Assembly: GCF_027627455.1 (NCBI RefSeq)
Contig: NZ_CP115483.1
Location: 3,720,001 to 3,784,000 of the forward strand
Direction of reading: 5' to 3'
Origin: Sphingobacterium sp. SYP-B4668
GTDB taxonomy: Bacteria > Bacteroidota > Bacteroidia > Sphingobacteriales > Sphingobacteriaceae
Length of the DNA stretch: 64,000 nucleotides
This document shows positions 59,298 to 64,000 of the stretch, one piece after another (the stretch's first letter is position 1; the number at the start of each line of letters is the position of its first letter). Made by a program: the position numbers and the translations under genes. The notes below the pieces were generated by a model. It did no database searches. It saw nothing but the letters and a program-made list of their open reading frames with translations, and was not told the origin of the DNA.

Positions 59298-61430
59298 CTA
59301 TTTAAAATCCTGAGGAACTGGCTTTTCCAATAAATATTGGTAATAGAACCTTACACGCTCTTTAAAATCATATTTACTTTTAGATTTATCAAAACCGTGA
59401 CGGCTTCCAGGGTAGATCATGAGTTCAAATGGTTTGTCCCTATCGGTCAGCTTATCCACAAGCTGTATAGTATTCTGCATATGTACATTATCGTCCATAT
59501 CACCATGCATAATGCGCAACACACCCTTGTATTGATCAACGTATGTCAGCACCGAACCATCCCTATACCCATCTGGATTCTCCTGAGGAGTATCCATCCA
59601 TCGCTCCGTATAATGAGTATCGTATAGCTCCCAGCCGGTCACGGGTGCACCTGCAATCCCATAATCAAAATAGTCAGCGCCTTTTGTCAAAGCCAGACAG
59701 GTCATATAGCCGCCATAGCTATGCCCTGTAATCAACAGCTTATTTTTACGCACCCAAGGCTTAGCTTTAAACCACTTGGCTACCGTTATATAGTCAATTA
59801 ACTCCCAATGGCCAAGGTTGCGGTGCATGAGTGCCACTCCTTGTTTACCAAAGTGACCAGAAGCACGGTGATCCGCGGTAATCTGTATGACTCCTTCGTT
59901 TGCCCAATACTGAGCGCCCATCCCTTTCCATGTATTTTTAACAGAACCGGCATCTGGCCCTCCATATATACTCATAATGACAGGATACTCTTTTGTCTCA
60001 TCAAAATCTGTCGGATAGGTAATGATGACAGGCAATTGATATTTACCATCCTCTGATGGTATTGTAAAGTATTCGGTTTTCCCAATTTTATACGTTTCAA
60101 AATCCGGACTTTTACTATCTGCCAATTCCTTTACCTTCTTACCAGTAGTTGTCAATAGAGATACCTTAGGAGGCGTACTTACATTGGAGTATGTGGTAAT
60201 GAAGTGCTTGCCGTTGGGAGAAACGGATACTTGATGGGTATAATCACCAAAGGTCAATCTTTTAAAGTTCTTTCCAGAGAAATCCACTCTGTATAAATCA
60301 ACTGTCGCCGAGTTTTCTTTACGTGCCGTTAAATACAATATCTTTTCTTTCTCATCTATATGAGCAATACCCGTTACCTGCCAATTTCCTGAGGTCATGG
60401 CATTGATTAATTTACCATCAAGTGTATATAAATAGTAGTGAGCCCATCCTGTCTTGTCCGATTTGAGTATATAATGTTTATTATCCGCCAAATAAGTAAT
60501 ACGTTCGTCATGATCAAGATTAATCCATGAAGGCTGCTTTTCATCGTATATTTCTATTTTGGCCCCATCCAAAGGATCCACCTGATAAAACTTCAGGTTT
60601 TCTTGGCCTCTATTCATCCACTGCACCATTATATTCTGACTATCAAAAGCCCAATAAGGCTGTCCAAAATATTGATCATCTTGCTCATTGAAATCTGCCC
60701 ATATTACCGCTCCTCCTTCAGATTTAACAATTCCTACTTTAACAAGTGGATTTCTGTCACCCGCCTTTGGATATCGTGTCTCTTCTAAGTAGCCATGTTG
60801 CCCTTTAGAAACATATATTGGAAACATGGGGACCTCTGTATCATCAAATCGCATAAAGGCTAACCTTTTACTATCTGGAGACCACCAAAAGGCTTTATAA
60901 TTGGTAGATCGACCAAGAATTTCTTCATAATATACCCATGACGAATATCCATTATAGATAACATCCGTCCCGTCCGTCGTATACTGGATCTCTTTCCCTG
61001 AGGTTATATCTACTGCATATAAATTGCTTTTCCGAGTAAAGGCTACATACTGTCCATTTGGAGACAAGGTAGGATTTTGCTCTTCTACATCAGGGGAGCT
61101 GGTCAATCTTTTAGAGGTTCCATCGATGTATCTAATAACAACATCATTGTCCTTTATATACACTGCAGTACCGACAGCTTTCGGAGGATTATACGGCGCC
61201 CTATCACCCGTTCTAACGTCCACTTGATAGGTTCTTTGGACAGCAGGATCAAACTCCAGGTAATGATCACCATCCGCCCAACCTTGCATAAAATTACCGA
61301 TTGACTGGGTAATAGATGGCTGTCTTCCCCATGCCTGTTCAAAGCTCAGGCGCTGGGTCTGTGCATCACTGCTTTGGCTAAAAAGCAAAAAAAGGCCAAA
61401 AAATACTATGCTATATCTTCTTACTTTCAT
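59298..61430 (-). CDS. Dipeptidyl peptidase IV-type S9 serine peptidase
   Basis: 710 residues with a signal peptide (about 23 residues, ending SSDAQ). The propeller domain runs from about 60 to 450 and includes FWWSPDSKRLAFMRFDDTEV with the Glu-like pocket; the catalytic alpha/beta-hydrolase domain holds Ser in ITGHSYGGYMT (about 570), Asp in HGDMDDNVHMQN and His in PGSRHGFDK. It removes Xaa-Pro dipeptides from peptides in the periplasm, part of amino-acid scavenging. Single gene. Confidence 0.93.
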   Translation of the reverse strand: MKVRRYSIVFFGLFLLFSQSSDAQTQRLSFEQAWGRQPSITQSIGNFMQGWADGDHYLEFDPAVQRTYQVDVRTGDRAPYNPPKAVGTAVYIKDNDVVIRYIDGTSKRLTSSPDVEEQNPTLSPNGQYVAFTRKSNLYAVDITSGKEIQYTTDGTDVIYNGYSSWVYYEEILGRSTNYKAFWWSPDSKRLAFMRFDDTEVPMFPIYVSKGQHGYLEETRYPKAGDRNPLVKVGIVKSEGGAVIWADFNEQDDQYFGQPYWAFDSQNIMVQWMNRGQENLKFYQVDPLDGAKIEIYDEKQPSWINLDHDERITYLADNKHYILKSDKTGWAHYYLYTLDGKLINAMTSGNWQVTGIAHIDEKEKILYLTARKENSATVDLYRVDFSGKNFKRLTFGDYTHQVSVSPNGKHFITTYSNVSTPPKVSLLTTTGKKVKELADSKSPDFETYKIGKTEYFTIPSEDGKYQLPVIITYPTDFDETKEYPVIMSIYGGPDAGSVKNTWKGMGAQYWANEGVIQITADHRASGHFGKQGVALMHRNLGHWELIDYITVAKWFKAKPWVRKNKLLITGHSYGGYMTCLALTKGADYFDYGIAGAPVTGWELYDTHYTERWMDTPQENPDGYRDGSVLTYVDQYKGVLRIMHGDMDDNVHMQNTIQLVDKLTDRDKPFELMIYPGSRHGFDKSKSKYDFKERVRFYYQYLLEKPVPQDFK

Positions 61431-61617
61431 TTAAAATAGAATTTGGGCTTCACTCAAAAAATTAAAAACTCGAAAATAGTATATTAACTCATACTTTAAC
61501 AACCCGCTTCTGTAACAAGTTTATAAAAAATCTAAACTGATATACTGTGACAAACAGCTTAGAAAAGATCCTAAGAATTTCTTTTAGTTATGTGCAGGTC
61601 CGTATTATACAGAAAAA

Positions 61618-61639
61618 AGCCACTATGGGAATAGTGGCT
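61618..61639 (-). terminator. Terminator after the PUR-alpha-like gene
   Basis: A 9-bp stem (AGCCACTAT/ATAGTGGCT) with a 4-base loop, and six T's on the minus strand (complement of the A-run at 61613-61618). Confidence 0.9.
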
Positions 61640-61661
61640 CTTATTCTAGGCTAGACACACC

Positions 61662-62000
61662 TTAGAATGAAAAATCGTCTCTTTGAGCAACTTTATTATC
61701 TTCGCTATAACCTGCATCCTCGAAATTAGGTTCATAGCGTTTCTCAACAACTTCCTGATTTGACTTGATGTACTCAACCACATCCTTCAATCCCTCAGCA
61801 AATTTCTCAAAATCCTCTTTGTACAAGAAAATCTTGTGTTTGATAAACTGCCCATCTTCAAAACGCTTCTTACTCTCGGTGATCGTCACGTAATAATCGT
61901 CTGAACGAGTCGCCTTTACATCAAAAAAATAAGTACGTTTTCCCGCTCTCACTTTTTTTGAAAATACCTCTTCGCGCTCTTTGTTTTCAAAATCTCCCAT
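61662..62000 (-). CDS. PUR-alpha-like nucleic-acid binding protein (DUF3276)
   Basis: 112 residues. EEVFSKKVRAGKRTYFFDVK, YYVTITESKKRFEDGQFIK and HKIFLYKEDFEKFAEGLKD form one PUR repeat, as in the bacterial PUR-alpha-like proteins such as Borrelia BpuR, which bind single-stranded DNA or RNA. The tail is acidic (EDAGYSEDNKVAQRDDF). Its role in Bacteroidota is not settled. Single gene. Confidence 0.9.
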   Translation of the reverse strand: MGDFENKEREEVFSKKVRAGKRTYFFDVKATRSDDYYVTITESKKRFEDGQFIKHKIFLYKEDFEKFAEGLKDVVEYIKSNQEVVEKRYEPNFEDAGYSEDNKVAQRDDFSF

Positions 62001-62213
62001 TATTAACTATTTAAGTTTAAGTTCCATTTTCCGTCATAAATATATAATAATTATATTCTTTTCTCCAAATTTTCTAACGAAAAAAACTGATTTTTTTTAT
62101 TACTCGATACATTAAGCCTTTTTTTTCGACCAGAAAGATGATGCGACAAGAAGAATTCACCGATAAAAAAGCGAGCTTTACCGAGTTTTTGAAACATGTG
62201 ACCTAAATAATAT

Positions 62214-62243
62214 TTTGCAGTCCTTATATTAGCAATACATTTG
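62214..62243 (+). promoter_or_regulatory. Full promoter of the LiaF-like gene
   Basis: TTTG at 62214-62217 and TACATTTG at 62236-62243 with an 18-base spacer. The ATG is at 62275, so the leader is about 25 bases. Confidence 0.7.
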
Positions 62244-62274
62244 ATCTATCAAACATGATAAACAAATAAAACAG

Positions 62275-63150
62275 ATGAAAGATAAAACACAACATTCGGA
62301 TCCATTCAACATGCCACCACAACATAATAATAAGCGAAATATAATTGGCGCTATCGTTATCTTAGGTGGTCTGTTGCTCTTGCTTAGAAATCTTGACTTC
62401 GGCATACTATTCCCAGATTGGCTTTTCAGTTGGCCCATGATTCTGATAATTGTCGGTTTGGTAATTGGTGTAAACTCTAAATTTGAGCAAAAAGCTTCTA
62501 TAGTCTTATTGATTTTGGGTGTTTTGTTTCTTTTCAGAGAAATAACCCACTTGCCTATTGGTGGAGTAATCTTTCCTCTTGGAATTATTATAGTTGGCTT
62601 TTTTCTGATTACCAGACATAACAATAATCAAATCCCGCCCATCCCACCCTACAAGGATGACTATGATTGGGACAAACGTGTAGAAGATCCTGCATCCCCC
62701 TCTCCGGAATCCAATCTAGGTGAAGCAGGACCAAATCAAGATCCAAATTATCAGTCCTCGTATCAGCAAAGTACGGGGCAACCTAATTATGGAAACTATA
62801 GTTATCAATCAGAAAACTATCTGAACGTCAATTCGGCATTCAGTTCGATGAAAAAATTAATCTTATCTAAAACATTTCTAGGTGGAAGGGTATCCAATAT
62901 ATTCGGCTCGGTAGAAATCAATCTATTACAGGCAGACTTACAGCAACCTGTTGTAATAGATGTGTTTCAATTGTTTGGCAGCACCCAGATTATTCTTCCT
63001 AGCCACTGGCAAGCCTCTTCGGACATCTCTTCGCTTTTGGGCGACGTAGACGATCGACGCTACCCTTCGGGTGCAGCTATGGACCCGAGCAAACGTATCT
63101 ATATAACTGGAACTACTCTGTTTGGAGGAATCACACTTAAAAACGCATAG
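62275..63150 (+). CDS. LiaF-like membrane protein
   Basis: 291 residues. A helical N-terminal half has four membrane segments (IVILGGLLLLLRN, MILIIVGLVIGV, ASIVLLILGVLFLF and IIIVGFFLIT), then a Tyr/Gln/Asn/Pro-rich linker and a C-terminal beta domain (FGSVEINLLQADLQQPVVID, FQLFGSTQIILPSHW) like the cell-wall-active-antibiotic response domain of LiaF/YvqF. In Firmicutes such a protein restrains a two-component kinase; here a LytS-type kinase follows 11 bp later, which fits an envelope-stress circuit. Confidence 0.82.
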   Translation: MKDKTQHSDPFNMPPQHNNKRNIIGAIVILGGLLLLLRNLDFGILFPDWLFSWPMILIIVGLVIGVNSKFEQKASIVLLILGVLFLFREITHLPIGGVIFPLGIIIVGFFLITRHNNNQIPPIPPYKDDYDWDKRVEDPASPSPESNLGEAGPNQDPNYQSSYQQSTGQPNYGNYSYQSENYLNVNSAFSSMKKLILSKTFLGGRVSNIFGSVEINLLQADLQQPVVIDVFQLFGSTQIILPSHWQASSDISSLLGDVDDRRYPSGAAMDPSKRIYITGTTLFGGITLKNA

Positions 63151-63161
63151 ACAATCCATTT

Positions 63162-64000
63162 ATGTTGATTTTCAAGTTACCCACCAACAAAAACTATCTG
63201 ATTCATCTATCGGCTTGGACTATATGTGTACTATATTTTTGCGTCATCTTCGGACTACTTCTCTGGACAGGAGTATCCAAAGATGTGGCACTTTATGATG
63301 CCGGAATCAGTGCATTGAGCATCACCCTTTGTTGTTACATCCTCTCCAGCACCATCAATTTTTTCCTACCCAAAAGAGGACAAATGCTACGCCTATCGAT
63401 TACTGGGCTTGTTGTCGTTGCATTAGGCATCACCATTAGCCGATTTTCAATGTTGCAGATCTTTACAGATCAAGAACTGCTTTATTTTGATTTTAGCATC
63501 CCCTATCGTATACTCATTAATTTTCTAGTCTTATTTAGCATAGCTATATTACAAATTGTCTGGAACATACAGGAAGAGTATGAAGAAAATAAGAAACGAA
63601 AAGAGGAGTCAGAAAAAATGGTTAGAGAAGCCGAACTCTACAATCTCCGGCAACAACTCCAACCTCATTTTTTATTCAATAGTCTCAATTCTATTATCGC
63701 TTTAATCGGTAGCAAACCCGATCAAGCCCGAGAGATGACTTTTCAATTGTCAGATTTTTTGCGAGGCACTTTGCGAAAAGATAACTTGAGTCTCATTTCC
63801 TTAAAAGATGAACTCTCACACTTACAACTCTATCTGGACATTGAAAAAGTCAGGTTTGGCCATCGGCTTAATACAGAAGTAACCTTTCCTGAAGAGCTCT
63901 CTGATAAAAAACTACCCACTATGATTATCCAACCTCTTTTAGAGAATGCCATAAAATTTGGTCTCTATAATATCACAGGCGAGGTATTGATTAAAGTAGA
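63162..64000 (+). CDS. LytS/YehU-type sensor kinase, cut by the right edge
   Basis: At least 279 residues. It starts at the ATG at 63162 (MLIFKLPTNKNYLIHLS). Four membrane helices occupy about residues 12-135, with no other sensor domain. The coupling helix is followed by RQQLQPHFLFNSLNSI (about 162-177), the His_kinase phosphoacceptor motif of the LytS group, and the N box PLLENAIKFGLYN (about 262). The Gly boxes and the partner LytTR-type response regulator must lie beyond the window. It lies 11 bp after the LiaF-like gene, so they are one operon. Confidence 0.92.
   Translation, partial: MLIFKLPTNKNYLIHLSAWTICVLYFCVIFGLLLWTGVSKDVALYDAGISALSITLCCYILSSTINFFLPKRGQMLRLSITGLVVVALGITISRFSMLQIFTDQELLYFDFSIPYRILINFLVLFSIAILQIVWNIQEEYEENKKRKEESEKMVREAELYNLRQQLQPHFLFNSLNSIIALIGSKPDQAREMTFQLSDFLRGTLRKDNLSLISLKDELSHLQLYLDIEKVRFGHRLNTEVTFPEELSDKKLPTMIIQPLLENAIKFGLYNITGEVLIKV

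Noticed and set aside
62138..62206. 22-residue frame starting MMRQEEFTDKK
   Set aside because: Short, no hydrophobic or conserved features, and it lies just before the LiaF promoter; chance is likely.

Overview
This is AT-rich chromosomal DNA of a Bacteroidota bacterium, most likely a member of the Sphingobacteriaceae (Sphingobacterium-like). Signs of this are a SusC/SusD pair, the Bacteroidota promoter box TAnnTTTG in front of many genes, lineage-typical small proteins (DUF5606, DUF3276/PUR-alpha, a short HU, an orphan HSDR_N protein beside holA) and a LytS-type kinase with no classical histidine kinase nearby. No rRNA, tRNA, CRISPR array, intact insertion sequence or phage module was seen.

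Layout. 0-5 kb (minus strand): a PEP-synthase/PPDK-like protein cut by the left edge, a UbiA-family prenyltransferase and a class I HMG-CoA reductase form a tight group, with a small membrane protein and an acyl-CoA dehydrogenase upstream. This is the least explained gene set here, because the same window carries dxr of the MEP isoprenoid route. 5-10.5 kb: an outer-membrane MetA-like channel with a YtcJ-type amidohydrolase, a divergent Lrp regulator and DHA2 exporter, and HU. 10.8-22.5 kb: a carbohydrate-use locus made of a one-component transmembrane regulator (propeller, Y_Y_Y, HTH), SusC, SusD, a GH144-like glucanase lipoprotein and a GH3 beta-glucosidase. The best guess for its substrate is beta-1,2-glucan.

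22.5-38.5 kb: a short foldback repeat, a methyltransferase with RadC, cyclophilin with DUF5606, a radical SAM protein, two esterases, a di-haem cytochrome, a SelW-like protein, SbcCD, a class 3 lipase, an unlisted 29-residue membrane peptide and an ABC-F ATPase with one degenerate ATP site. 38.8-43.6 kb: a TetR-TolC-EmrA-EmrB efflux operon; two perfect 16-bp repeats overlap its promoter. 43.6-64 kb: mostly housekeeping genes: holA, clpPX, AMP nucleosidase, cystathionine beta-synthase, divIC, enolase, carA (with an attenuator-like leader), rseP, dxr, a DPP-IV peptidase, a PUR-alpha-like protein, and a LiaF-like membrane protein followed by a LytS-type kinase cut by the right edge.

Most transcription units end in clear intrinsic terminators, several of them shared between convergent genes. 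Four genes have the -7 box only 3-6 bases before the ATG, which suggests leaderless transcripts.
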